From Calonectria ilicicola (lineage: Eukaryota; Ascomycota; Sordariomycetes; Hypocreales; Nectriaceae), in contig CP085834.1 of NCBI GenBank assembly GCA_020809705.1, positions 3,224,001 to 3,288,000 of the forward strand: a stretch of 64,000 bases of DNA. The letters run 5' to 3'. Numbering within the stretch: the first letter of the stretch is position 1; each line of letters begins with the position of its first letter. The translations under genes and the position numbers were made by a program. This document shows positions 46,758 through 58,660 of the stretch, piece after piece. The notes beneath the pieces were generated by a model, which worked only from the letters and a program-made list of their open reading frames with translations, made no database searches and was not told the DNA's origin.

Positions 46758-47360
46758 ATGCGCGCCGTTACCATTCTTCTGGGGCTCGCCTCCATTCCGT
46801 TCCTGAACGCCGCCCCCACTACCGATGACAAGGTGAATTTCATCGTCGGTGACGCTACAGCTTTCATCCCTGCAGAAATCACAGACGAACTGCGGGATCT
46901 GCGCACCGACCCAGACAATGTCGGCAAGAACCTTAAAAGGGATGATGGTGAAACTTTAGACAAGCGGTTCTATCGTGTCGGAGGCTGCTTCGACTGGCCT
47001 TCGGGAACATCCACCTCAGTCAAAAACACCTACTACAACGACTTCTTAGAGGCCGCCAATGTTGCAGCCAACCAAAATACTGTCTTCCGCGTTGAGGCAT
47101 CTCAATCGGTTGTCTGGAACTACAAGAGCATGCGCCTGCTCATCCGCAACCAGAACCGCTGCCTCGTGCGTTGGGCCGCGTGGTCTGACATCCACAGGGC
47201 CTTTACCGACGTCTGGAACAGCTGCACCAACAAGTCCAACGGCTGGGTTTTCCTTAACATGGGCAAAGACGAGGACTTGGTCGCTCTTATTACCTGGAAC
47301 GGGCTTTCTGCGCCTGGCTATACGGCTACTTGCTCGACCACCCCTGACCCAGGAACCTAA
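46758..47360 (+). CDS. Secreted protein with Kex2-type propeptide, 200 aa
   Basis: Intronless frame of 200 residues. The signal peptide ends near FLNA. An acidic propeptide follows, with two dibasic sites, NLKR and LDKR (around residues 60-70), so Kex2-type processing would release a mature domain of about 130 residues beginning FYRVGGCFDWPSG. It has four cysteines, enough for two disulphides, and many Trp/Asn residues. I do not recognise the family; secreted pro-proteins of this layout in fungi include effectors, mating or killer-type factors and enzymes, and nothing here decides between them. A TATA-like motif lies upstream. The neighbour on the other side is the second beta/gamma-crystallin-like gene. 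Confidence 0.75.
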   Translation: MRAVTILLGLASIPFLNAAPTTDDKVNFIVGDATAFIPAEITDELRDLRTDPDNVGKNLKRDDGETLDKRFYRVGGCFDWPSGTSTSVKNTYYNDFLEAANVAANQNTVFRVEASQSVVWNYKSMRLLIRNQNRCLVRWAAWSDIHRAFTDVWNSCTNKSNGWVFLNMGKDEDLVALITWNGLSAPGYTATCSTTPDPGT

Positions 47361-47941
47361 GAATGTGCGTCAGATGAAATTTGGAAGAGCCTCTTCCTAG
47401 ACGAGAGGAGAAGAATGCGTTTTGATCAAGATTCTGGGGCTTCAGGGAATTCGGGATATGGTAGGATGATGGTAGATAGATTGTTGATAAAAATGTATCA
47501 ACTGACATTTACTCCAATTGACGCTCCCTTATAATTTGCACCAACATTATCTTGATACAACACAATTAGCATGATTTTCCAATATAGTAGTGATTAAGTC
47601 TAATGGAATTGAGAAGATAATGCTAATTGGAGAAATTTGCCTTGCCCTTATTCTATCAGTTGCTATTAAATATTACTCTTATACAATTTTAATTTTATTA
47701 TTATCTTATTAAAATCTTGATAGTTTTATATTATAAAATAAATTATAAAATATTTATTAATTATATTTTAATAATAATTTTAAATTATAATTTATAAACA
47801 TAATAATTATATAAAATTTAAAACGGCCATCTCGCTACTTCGTAAGTCAGTGCTAGCTAATCCTTCATAAACAAGAGGCGTACACACAACCCTAAACCTG
47901 ACCCTGGAGGCAATCCAGCTCGATCAGTGACCTCAAGTAAG
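47361..47941. repeat. AT-rich island next to NLR gene
   Basis: The stretch 47640-47825 is almost entirely A/T, in contrast with the GC-rich ankyrin exon that begins at 47942. Typical of mutated repeat DNA; no repeat family recognised. Confidence 0.5.
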
Positions 47942-50900
47942 TTAGTAGCCTGCCGCCTCTCTTAATCGTTGCCTGTCAACTTGTTCCTGCATATACCCCA
48001 GCATCTCCTCGCTGAAATCAGCATCGACGGCCAAGGCCATGGGTGTGGCGTCGTTGGCGTCCCTGGCCAGCCCATCGGCATCGACGTCCAGCAGCAGCTT
48101 GGTGATGATCTCGCGGCGGCCGAGACAGGCGCGGTGAAGGGGGGTGCGGCCGAGGTCGTCAGCGGCATTGAGGAAGGCCACGTCGGCGAGGGCGCGGACG
48201 GCGTCCTCGTGGCCGCCTTCGGCCGCGAGGTGCAGCGGCGTGGAGCCGTCGCTCAGGCGGGCCAGGTCCGGGTCGCCCCGGTTTTGCAAGAGCACGTTGA
48301 TCACGTCGGCGTGCCCGCCCTCGGCCGCGACGTGCAGCGCCGTGTTCTGGCCGTCCGTCATGGCGTTGACCACGGACCCGGCCGCGATCAGCAGGGCGGC
48401 GATGGCGGCGTAGCCCCGCGCCGCCGCCAGCGTCAGCACATTGGCGTACTCGTACTGCTCCGCCTGCAGCGGCATGTAGGGGACCTTTTCTAACACCAGC
48501 TTCACGACGTTGGCGTGGCCGCCGAACACGGCGCGCATCAGCGCCGTGCTGGGGACGTTGTGGCGATCCGAGCCCCAGGTGCGCAGCTCCGAGACCATGC
48601 GGGCAGCGAGTGCGGGCCGGTTGGCCGGCGCCCAAACTTGGGGGTTGATGACCCAGCGCTTGTCCTCGGGGCGCTGGACTAAGGCTCTCACCTTGGCCAG
48701 CGCCTCGAGGAACGCGCTGTCGGCGCCGTCCTTGGGCGACGCCCAGTTGGGCAGCCGTGGGTACCACGCATCCAAGCACCGCTCTACGTGAGCAGGCAGC
48801 GCGTCGAGCAGCTCACCTACGATGGCGCCGTGTCCGGCCTCGGCGGCCAAGTGCATCGCCATGTAGCGGCCCGTGTCGATGCGGTAGGCCAGAGCCCCGG
48901 CATCTAAAAGCTGCCGCACGACGCCGAGGTGGCCCTTCTCTGACGCTAGGTGCAGCGCCGTCTTTCCCATCTCGTCTTGCATGTCAACCACAGCGGCGCT
49001 GCGGTCTGACACGTGCCTGAGCAGGATGTCGAGGAGGCTGTCTCGACCGTCATGGGCGGCGAGGTGTATTGCCGTTCTCTGGCTGCCATCTCCGCGGTCG
49101 ATGGCCCTTCGGCCCCGGTCGGTTTCCAACATGGCGCGGACGACGTCGTCGTGGCCGCCGACGACAGCCAGATGCAGGGGAGTCTGGCTTTCTTTGTCGG
49201 CTGGGAGCAGCGCGCCGGCTCCCAACAGGGCGCGGACCGCGCCGGAGCGTCCTTGGCGAGCCGCCAGGTGCAGCGGCCTTCGGCCCCACTTATCCGGGGC
49301 TTCTACGTCCGTCCTTGCTCCGATGAGAAGCGCGAGGATGGTGGGGTCGTCCCGTTCCGAAGCGTAGTGCGCCGGCGTTTGGCCGAGCTCATCTGTGACT
49401 TCAGTGTCGGGCCCGGCGGCAAGCAGCTGGGCCACAGTATGCACACAGCCCGAGAGCGCAGCCAAGTGAAGCGGCGTTCTGCCCACTATGTCCCGCTGGT
49501 TGAGGGCTGCCTTGTCCAGCCTATAGCGCCTTAGGTCTTCCCCGTCCCCGGCAGCCCAGTGCAGTACGTTTCGGCCCAGGAGCTTGCTCGCCGCCCGAGA
49601 TTGGTAGTCGCCCACTGGCGTCCAGACGGCTGCCCGAAGCAGCTGCACCACGTCCGAATGCCCGCTCTTCTCAGCACACATGAGTGGCGTCATCTTGTCT
49701 TGCTCCAGGCCTTCCGTCGGGGCTCCTGCTTTGAGCAACTCGTTCACCATGTCCCGGTATCCAAACGAAGCAGCCATGTGAAGGGCCGTCTGACCGTGCC
49801 AATCTTGGTTGGCGAGGTTCGGACGGAATTGCGGGTCCAGGAAGAGCCGAACTAGGTCCATGTTTCCGGAGCGAACGGCCATGAAGAACGAGCTGTCGTT
49901 CGTCGAGGCGCCAGCCTCGAGCAAAGTCCTGACGACGTCGAGATTTTTGGTCGTGGTTGCATAGAACAAGGCGCTTCTGCCGGTCTGATCGGTCGCATTG
50001 ATAGGGACGCCGTGTTTGACAAGCCGCGCAATCAGGGCCTTGGGCGGTGGCGGCTGGTCCGACGCGCGCCAGATGGCCGCGTGCAGAGCCGTCGCTCTCG
50101 AATTTTTATTAAGCTCGCCTGGCTGGGCCCCGTGCTCTATCAGCAGGTCAATGACTTCCTCCTGGCCCTCCCGCAAATAGGCTGCCGCGTTGTGTAGAAC
50201 GGTTCGACCGCTCCAGTCCGGGATGTGCTGCTTGATCTTAGTCCGCTCGAGCAACATTCGCACGATGTCCACCCGGCCCTTCATTGCGGCGAAGCGCAGC
50301 GGAGTCCGCGACCAGAGGTCGAGGATGGTCGCGTCGGTGCCAGCGGTAAGTAAATGATCCACCACGCCCATATGGCCGTTGCCCGCCGGCTTGAAGAGCG
50401 GCGTCTCCCTTCTACGGTCGAGCCTATTGACGTCGGCCTTGTTCTGGATGAGGCAGTCGACGATCTCAAGGTGGCCCCTCTCGGCGGCAAAATACAGGGG
50501 TGTTCGGTCAGAGTTGTCGGTGGGATCTGGTGGGATCTGCTTGTCCTCGAGAAAGAACCTAACCAGTTCCTCGTTGCCGGCAATGCACGCCTTGTGGAGT
50601 GCCGTCTGTCCATGCCGATCCTTGTAGGACAGGTCGGCACCCCGCATGACGAGGAACTTGACCGTCTCAGCCCATCCTTTCCTCGCCGCCTGAAGCAGGG
50701 GTTCTCCGCAGTTATCGATCAAGGTTTTGTCCCACTCCAAGAGTCTATGCACGATGGGGTAGTGGCCGTTCTCCACAGCGAGCCTGATGGCGGTTGTGGG
50801 GATGTCACTATCATCCGCCAACGCACTCCTGGTGCTGTGCTTCAGGAGTATGTCAACACACTTTTTCCAGCCCAGCTGGCACGCGATGGGGAGTGGGGTG

Positions 50901-53036
50901 AGCCTAAACTTGTCCGCGGCAGCGATTCCCGCCGGCCCGCTAGCGACGAGCTCCGCCACGGCCTCGTAATTCCCGCGACGCACCGCCCGGTGCAGCGGGA
51001 GCGAGCCGTTCTTGTCAGCCACATCAGGCCGTGCCCCGGCTGCCATCAGCTCTCGCACAAAGTCTGCCGAGCCTCGCGTCGCCGCACAGTGCAGGGGAGT
51101 GCTTCCAACCGCGTCGACGCTGTGGATGTCTTGCAGGAAGAAGCGGGCAACCTGCCACAAGCCAAAGTGAATGGTGATGTGGAGCGGAGTCGGATAGACG
51201 GACCCGGCTTCTATGGCGAATTGGACACGAAAGGCCTTGTCCAATGCAGCACGAGAATCCAACCAGGCCCGAAACGCCGCACCATTGCAAAACGACAAGA
51301 CGGCCTCTTTCTTCTCCTTGTTTCTCATCACCTGCTCCTGGGACTTCTCACTATGGCTTGCCCATTCTAGTACTGCGTAGTCCCGTAAGCGCTGGCTGCT
51401 TAAGAAGTCAGGTTTGGTGGTGGCCGAGGTGGAAAAGTCCCAGCGAAGGTAGGTTATACATGTGACGGCCGCAAACTCATGGCTGTCGATGGCGCGGACG
51501 CGGAATTTCTCGGGGCATTTCTCGTCATCGTCAGACCCGAGATTCTTGCCCTCGAGGAACTGCCTGACGGTGGCGTGGACAAAGCGAACCGTGTCGTTAT
51601 CATCATCGAGAATCTCCACCAGCGGCAGGCAGTGTTTGATTAGCTGGCTGCGAAAGTGGTTCTTCTCGAGGCCGGGCTTCTTCTTCTTGGGATCCCATTC
51701 GAACGACTTGGACCGTTCGGTAGCCCGGCGGATGGTGTCGACGCCCCAGAGATCGCTCAAGGACGGAGGCCGCTTACATGCAGCCAGCCACTGAAAAATC
51801 TTCAGCACAAACTGTGTCGTCGGTACATTACCGGCCACCTTTTTCAGCCTGTCGGCGTAGAGCTTACTGAGATTTGAGGGCAGTCTCCCCAGCTCATCGA
51901 GCAGTTCTTCCTCATCGCCGGCCGTTTGCTCAAGGATATCGAGCATCAGCCTCGTGTAGAGGATCATGCCCTTGTTCTTGTCAGCCAGCCAGAAATAATA
52001 GAATCTGAGCAATGGATTGCCACAACACTTACTTTTGACTTCCGCTTCAGCCTCTTCACCACCTCTGGCATCTCCGAAGGGAGTGAATCAGACTCTTTCA
52101 GTCTGTGTTCGATGTATAGTTGTATGTCCTGATTTGACTTCGCCGCAACGGAACTCAGTGTGAGGTGGAGAGTGTCCTTAGCAATAACTTCCATGTCTTC
52201 GAGGGGTCTGCTCGTGATAACGATCTGCAGCCGGGAAAGCGCAGTCAAATCTTCCAACCACTTCTTCAGAACTACTGAATCGTTGACCGCGCACTCGTCT
52301 AGAGCATCTACGACGAGGCAGCCTGATCCTAGCACTTCCAAAACTCCTGATATAGCCTCGATAAGGGATTCGGGAGTAAGGTCTCCGTCTGGCAGCTTTT
52401 CGCGAACGATTTTAAGACATTCTGCTCTCAGTTCCTGAGGGACTTGTTTAAGCAGCTGATGCAGGCACGTCTGGTGGAACTTTCTCAGCGAGTTCAGGTC
52501 TTGGCCCTTTGCGTTGGGGTGCTTCGAGTCGAAGAAGAAGTACATGACGGGATTGGCCTTTTCCATATACTTGCAAATATACTGCCAGCTAATTAGCACC
52601 GTACGACCAGATTAAGAATACATTTGTATGAGGTATTAATGTCTTGGGCACCGTCTGACATTTGCAATGAAGCTCTTGCCAGAGCCAGGCTTCCCAAAGA
52701 TCCACAGAACTTGTTTCTTCTTCGAGTTCCATTGCTGGAACTGGGGTTCCTGGACGATCCATTCACAAGTGCCCGAGACCCGCGTCAGTCGTCGTTCATC
52801 CCTAACAGCCGTAAAGTCACATGGCTTGAGGGATCTGAGAAGCTCTCGATTCGTGCCTTTAGAGGTAACCGACGGGAACCAGTAAGCTTGATTCCAAACT
52901 GACACGGACTAGTATGCGCATTACCTTGATTGATGTTTACCGTGACTGGGGCGTTGAAGTTGGTTGGGGCATTGGTTTGTATGGAGTCGATTGCCGTATT
53001 GGCCTGCGACTTGCTCTTATCAGTCGGGGTTTCCAT
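47942..53036 (-). CDS. Large NACHT-ankyrin NLR, 1,628 aa
   Basis: Four exons (53036-52925, 52856-52660, 52581-52033, 51970-47942) join in frame. Residues 1-38 are a short Asn/Thr/Pro-rich segment with NTAIDSIQTNAPT and no folded domain. The NACHT core follows: Walker A GKPGSGKS at about 92-99, Walker B LVVDALDEC near 192-200, then LQIVITSRPLEDM and a winged-helix region ending VRFVHATVRQFLEG. Ankyrin repeats occupy residues about 530-1600, some 28-30 units (TPLHCAATRGS, TPLHLAALSGC, TPLHLAAEGGH and others). The ankyrin exon is GC-rich and uninterrupted for 4 kb. Fungal NLRs use the repeats as a sensor, NACHT for oligomerisation and the N-terminus to signal death. A short motif-bearing N-terminus is typical of NLRs that signal by amyloid templating. 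Three small genes nearby carry similar motifs. Confidence 0.88.
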
Positions 53037-54284
53037 TTCGGCCTGGAGTGTATTATGAGGATCTGATATTTCAGGACAGCACTAAGCGTGAAGTATAAGC
53101 ACTCGTAAGCAGGTAGGCAATGGCTTGAAAGAAGGAAGAAAAGAATTCACACAGAGCGCGCGCAGCCCAGACCTGACGGATATGTCGAGGAGGTTGGCTA
53201 GATGAGGTGCTACCCATCTGGGCAGCATCTGCATCAGTCTCTCATTTAGCACATCAGTTTCTGCCACGTCAAAACACGAACGGCCTGGTGAGGGTAGGAC
53301 ACACCCCCCAGGGTCTTGCATGTGAGGCCCATGTGGCGGAACCCCTAGGGCTCAGCCGCAGCGGAAAGACTAGCCGGCCTGGCGCGGGCGAACCATTCGT
53401 CAAATTTGAGAAGCGGGAAGGGCAGCAGGCTTTCAGAAAACATCACTTTGGTGCCGTAAGCCCCCCCGGGAGACTCCGGGACGCTGCCCAATCTCTTTGA
53501 GGCCGGTAAGGCTGGTGGAGTCGTGCCAAACAAGGATTTCGCCGCATAGGGGCGAAGTAGGTCAACAGTACATGTATTTAGCTGAGAATTGGCTTGTGAT
53601 AGAAGTAACAGCAATTTCACTTCGTGCAAATCGCTACATCGCAGGTTGCATAACTGTACCCGGTCTGCCTATGTTATACGTCCAAGTAGGTAGTCAAATC
53701 ACGTGACAGATCCGTCGACGACAAGAACGGATCTGCCCTATCAGATAGAGAATCAAGTTCATTACAATTCATATCACAAGACCTACCTTGGAGTAACTGT
53801 GCCGTGAGCCTCATGATCGGACGAATCCGATGCCTAACGAATAACTAACTAGTATAAGCAATACCGACAAATCCGTCGGCTAGACCAGTAAGTCCGCCCC
53901 CTAAAGGAACGATAACAGCCTAGCCCTTGGGCGCTAATGTGCCGACCCGTAGTTCTACGCAGGTATAGCTCCCAGTGGGGCTGTGAGAGCCCCACCAGTA
54001 TTACCGGCCTCAAAGAGATATTAGTGCGTACAATATTGTGACACCTGCAAGCCACTATCACCAGGGGCACAAATTGCCCTTATCAAGTATCTAGCCAAGG
54101 AGAGGTATTTTATTGTTGCGCGTACGCGGCCCTACTACTGTCCTAATCATGCAAACCAAACAGCTCCATCTCCAGCCAGCTCCGCAAGGAGACCCAAACT
54201 AAATATGCGTGTATGTAGCTTGGGGTAAAGTTACTTTGCGGCATGTTCAACCTGGCCAACCTTTCTCTCCCCTTCCTTCCCTCC
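53037..54284. other. Intergenic upstream of the large NLR
   Basis: No gene supported. Contains short frames on both strands at 53207-53629 without recognisable features. Confidence 0.5.
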
Positions 54285-54710
54285 CTAGGGAGCCCAAGGC
54301 ATAAACATGGCAGCGATGTCGGATAACTTCCCATAAATATTGGCATTGACCTGGACTGATCTCTCGGCTACGTTTTCTTTGGCCGTGGAGTCCATTCGCC
54401 CACCCGTGTCCGAGCCTCCTATAGTAGCATTGATCTGCAAGGCTCCCGTGGCCTTGTTAGCAATGGAGACCGTTACGCTGCCGGGATTTTGTAGCACCGC
54501 CTTTGTGGCGGCAAACTGATCGACGTGCTTGTCGAGAGCCTCTGCGTCCTCCTGGCTGCCTTCGTGGGCCTGGCGCATCTTGCCAAGATCGTCGTCTGCT
54601 TGGTCCAGCAACTCTGTGATACTGGCGGCCTCGTCGCTGATCGTCAGCGCAGCCGCAACACGAGCCTTAGTACCGGGTGCCGACTGCATCGAGATAGACA
54701 TAGTTAGCAT
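54285..54710 (-). CDS. Small NLR-neighbour protein 1 with two C-terminal motifs
   Basis: The frame encodes 141 residues from the ATG at 54710. A CTAAC followed by ATGCAG near 54687-54708 looks like an intron end, so the first residues may come from an upstream exon. The N-terminal half is helical and charged (SDEAASITELLDQADDDLGK). The C-terminal half has two similar units, NKATGALQINATIGG and NVAERSVQVNANIYG, with 28 residues from one Asn to the next, followed by a hydrophobic end (LSDIAAMFMPW). The same paired arrangement is found in the genes at 55335 and 58661. It lies 1.25 kb upstream of the large NLR on the same strand. I infer an NLR partner or effector; no known domain is certain. Confidence 0.6.
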   Translation of the reverse strand: MLTMSISMQSAPGTKARVAAALTISDEAASITELLDQADDDLGKMRQAHEGSQEDAEALDKHVDQFAATKAVLQNPGSVTVSIANKATGALQINATIGGSDTGGRMDSTAKENVAERSVQVNANIYGKLSDIAAMFMPWAP

Positions 54711-55334
54711 CGCCTTGGTATTCTTCTCATAAGTTTAGTGTGAATATAGGGTAGAGAGACCCCATTAGAGAGCTTGGGACACAACATGGTGTTTATAAGT
54801 AGCGGTTATACTTGTATACGCGTGACCGAAAAGGATTGGCTAGGATCTTATAAATACCTGAATAACCTGATAGATAGGAAGGAATATAGGGTATGATTGC
54901 AAGCGCTTGGTAAATGAATCTGAGATGTTAGGGGGTCATATCCGCCGCCGAGATCATCTTCCTGCTCCTCGACCAAAGCTGTGACTTTATAGCCGACCAT
55001 AATAATGGCGCATTTCAGTGATGTTTAGGTATATGTATGGCACTTTTGCACCACGTAGGTAGGACAAGTGGACCCTATTGGCCGTTCATAAGTGGGCTGT
55101 ACCTCTCACAGGTCAGACAGACGGCTGAAAGAACGCCAACTTGAAGGTGCAGGCCCGCTAGGTCGACATTGGGTACCCTCAGTCCACAACCCCACCCTTC
55201 TGTGGCTGCCTGATAGACAAAGAAGGTCTCTCAAAAACCTCGTACATTATCCATTTGCGCTCGTTGCCTTCATCGTAAGCCATCGACACCTCATTCTCAA
55301 CGGGCAGCCTGCAGTCGGTTGCCATTAGTCAGAC
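54711..55334. other. Intergenic between divergent small genes
   Basis: Shared upstream region of the small genes at 54285 and 55335. No coding signal recognised. Confidence 0.5.
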
Positions 55335-56289
55335 ATGGTGAGTCTCATCCCGGAGATCGTGCACCCTCTATCCCCAGACACCCTGACGTCTAACTAAGGC
55401 GGACATTTTCGGGACTGTTACTGCCGTCGCGGGCGTACTGGAGCAATGCATCGGTCTCTTGGAGCGGATCAACGATGCGGTCCAACGCCAGCACGAGCTT
55501 CCGAAGCTGATCGTGAAGTACACGGACGAGATCAAGCAATGCATGGGCCTTGTCGAGCTGATCGAGGCTGAGGAGGCCCTGAAGACGCCCAAGGTAGGCG
55601 AAGGCGTCACCAAGCTGCGCGCCATCAGCCAGGAGCTGCAGACGCACTTGGCCAAGATGGCCGCCACCAAGGGTCCCATCCGCGGCTTCTTCAAGCAGCT
55701 GGTCTCGGGCAAGCAGGACCAGGAGAGGCTGGACGGCATCATGAAGGACCTCGGCGCCACCAGCCAGTATCTAACTCTATGTATTCAAGTTTCCAACATT
55801 GGGCTCACACGAGGCATTGACAAGAACATCACGGCCAATGTCGCGGCAGTGGAAGCCATGAGCAAGCTGGTCACTGAGAGGCTAGGCCCCGGGCATCCAC
55901 TAAAGATTGCGCAGCTGCTAGAGGGACGGCCCCAAAACGGTACCTTGCTTGACACCCGGATCGAAGAAGCGTGAGAATGTGACTGACATGGAGCCTTAGC
56001 TGATGGTACGGTCACACTGACAAAGGACGATATTGCCTTCCTCTCGACGCAGGAAGTCGTGGCCGAGGAACTGAAGCCGCGGAAGTCTAGGGTTATACGG
56101 AACAACGAGACCTATCGCCACGCCCTGCAAGTGAACACACCAATTGGGGTTGACGTGTGGAAAGATGTAGACATTATCACGATTGAGGGCAACAAGGCGA
56201 CTGATGGGGCAACCCAGTGGAATTACCCAATCGCTTCAGCCGACGTCTTTATTGCTGGGATACAGGCGATGAAGGGGCAGGGCGCCTAG
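55335..56289 (+). CDS. Small NLR-neighbour protein 2, helical domain plus two motifs
   Basis: Exons 55335-55337 (the ATG alone), 55399-55939 and 56000-56289 give 277 residues starting MADIFGTVTAVAGVLEQC. The 3-nt first exon was chosen because the ATG abuts a GTGAGT donor and the CTAACTAAG acceptor restores a natural N-terminus. Residues 1-190 are a helical bundle resembling the SesA/HeLo-like domains found at the N-terminus of fungal NLRs and on death effectors; that assignment is by pattern only. The C-terminus holds NETYRHALQVNTPIG and NKATDGATQWNYPIA, Asn-to-Asn spacing 29, followed by a hydrophobic end. This is the expected build of an effector activated through a prion-like motif. The stop at 56287-56289 is clear. 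Confidence 0.7.
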
Positions 56290-58660
56290 AGGACGGATTA
56301 AACATGTGTGCTGGGATGGTACTTGGGTTGACGGGACGTGGAATCATTCGGACTCCCATCCCGTACCTTTTCCCCCTCTCCGCTTCTGCAACACAATGCC
56401 AGATGTAGAAACGTCGAATTGTGCCCAGGATGAGCGGTCGTACAAAAACCACAATTTTGGGCTGGTGACCGGGATTTTTTGGTCCCGGCAACGTGTTCTG
56501 CTAGATCCCGGTGCATTGGCCCAAAGTTTCGGCCCTGCTACCGTGTCGGTGACCCCGGAATTCGAGGCCACTGTGCTCCCCTAGTTTTCAGATACCCCAT
56601 ATAGCCCCCGGATTTTAGTGTCGCGTGAGGAGCGGCTAAATAAAAAGAATAGTTTAGGAGGTAGGAGGAAACTTACTTGCAACCTGCGATAACAAAGACG
56701 AGCCCTGAAGGACCCCACTAGTGATTACGATCTACAGCGCGGTGTGTGAGCAATTATTGGGAGGAGTAATCACGGAAGCCAGGTCATTCGCTCTGCCAGG
56801 CAAAGGGGCCGAGAAACCTGAGGTGGGATGCCGTTCCAGATGACCAGCCAAGCCCCGAATAGTTACGCGTCTGTCTCCCGGAGCCCTATGATGACCCCGC
56901 TACACCACATAGGCCACTGCTGCCTCCACACTCGCGATCCTATGGGGCATATTGAAACAAGCCCACTAGCCTGAGGATCCCTCAATTACGGGCCGTAGAG
57001 CCGATCAGAGGCGCTCCAATGGCCAACGCCGTGTTTAGATCTCCACCGCCCCTGTTTGCAGTAGCTTCTACTGGATTTCCTATCTCTAATCCTTGGTAGC
57101 TGTTTTATAGTAAGTTTTATAACCTGGACTAACTTAACTAGTAAAGGTATTAGTAAAAGATTAAAAGGCTTTTATTTTTAATAAAAGAAACTTCTATAAA
57201 AAAAATTAAAATAAAATATATAAATCTTGATTATTTAAAATAATTAACTAGACTTTAAGTATAAGGGATAATATGGTAGCTCAATAGAGACCTAGCTCAG
57301 CCAAGGAAGAAATTCAATCTCTTTTACAACCTAAGGCAGAGAGCATTAATTCTTTTCTTAGTGGTAAGAGGGAGGGGAGTGTTAGGCATGGACACATACT
57401 CAGCTTTTAGCAGGGCCTTCTTATTAGGCCCATCGAATGGACTCGCCATCAGCTCGGTTGATGTGTTTAGCGGGCCTCACTTGGGCATAGACGATACTGC
57501 ACTCTTGCGCAGCAAGGATATCACACGCTTTTGGCTAATTGGCTAGATAGGAAGACTACAGGGGGCACTGCATGCGGGCTAAGAATCCCTTTTCGCCAGT
57601 GTGCATTGCCCCGTCGAAAATCTCGTGAGATGGGTCGAGCTGATTGGATAGGATAAGTGCGGCAATTCGGAGCAGCCTGTTTTGTGTTTTGGGTGTCCAA
57701 CACACCGCTCCTGGTGGCCTCTCCCTCAGTACTTGCAGCCAGTAAACGCAAAATCAACAACAGAGGCCATCCGTAGCAACGCTAAGGCAGCCACAAAGCA
57801 ATAGCAATGGCGGGGACCGCCGCGGAAATTTTCAGCTATCTACAACATCCTAGCAATCAATATTAGCTAGCTTCTTTAGCCCCAAGTCTCAAGGCTATAG
57901 CCGCAGTAGGATGTTCTGCAATAGAACTTCTCATCCCGGCGGAAGCCTCATCTTCTCGTGCGCCAATCAAAATATTGCCGTTCCCACACTCCCCCTCCCA
58001 AATCCCCGACGCTCCTAGCGCGGTGAATGATGAAATTCTAAATGTCCATCTGTAGGTCGGCCTAATGCTGTCCCTCTTCCTAACGAATCTCCGGTCGAGG
58101 AGGAAGCTGGAGGTGGTAAAATGGAGGCGCCTCACACGTAGCCGGGGTGAGTCATATGAACGAGATGGTTGAAGCAACACACAGTAGGCCAATGGTGTAG
58201 AAGGCTACTTATCTCCAAAGTTCGAGTGATCGCTGATGGGCTACTTTGTGTTGAACCGTCAGGCAGCTACTCTGTGCTGACCCGTTAGGCACATGTCGTG
58301 GGAATGATGCTGGCTGGGTACACCACCAAGTTCACCATTATGTTCGGGAGGGTCCTTGTGAGAGGTCAAGGTTGGTGGTTGAGGTGTCTCTCGGCTCGAA
58401 TGGGAACTGTTGACAACTGCCGACTCCAGAGAGCACAGGGAACTGTATAAAGTAGCGAGAAGGTCGACCTGTGTCATTTATTGTTTTCTCTCCATCTCAG
58501 CTCCCACAACAGCCTCCAAGTTCTGCACGGCCTCAAGCCAGCCCCTACGTCATCTTTCGCCGTCAAAGAACCTTGACTCCATCACAGGTGCTACAAGAAC
58601 CTCATGATCTCCATCCATATACATCCTCTGAACTGTGCTAACCCCCCCCCCTCAGCCCAG
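56290..58660. other. Intergenic with AT-rich island
   Basis: A strongly AT-biased block at 57110-57270 suggests mutated repeat DNA. A pyrimidine tract with CTAAC (58637-58655) just before 58661 looks like an intron end, so the next gene may have a 5' UTR exon in 58480-58600. No other gene seen. Confidence 0.5.

Noticed and set aside
48159..51370. Long ORFs on the opposite strand and other frames of the ankyrin exon
   Set aside because: Shadows of a GC-rich repetitive coding exon; composition is Arg/Ala/Pro-rich with no domain.
55940..56060. GTGAGA donor at the end of the second exon of the gene at 55335
   Set aside because: All acceptors from that donor lead to early stops; the GTACCT donor at 55940 with the CTTAG acceptor keeps the frame.
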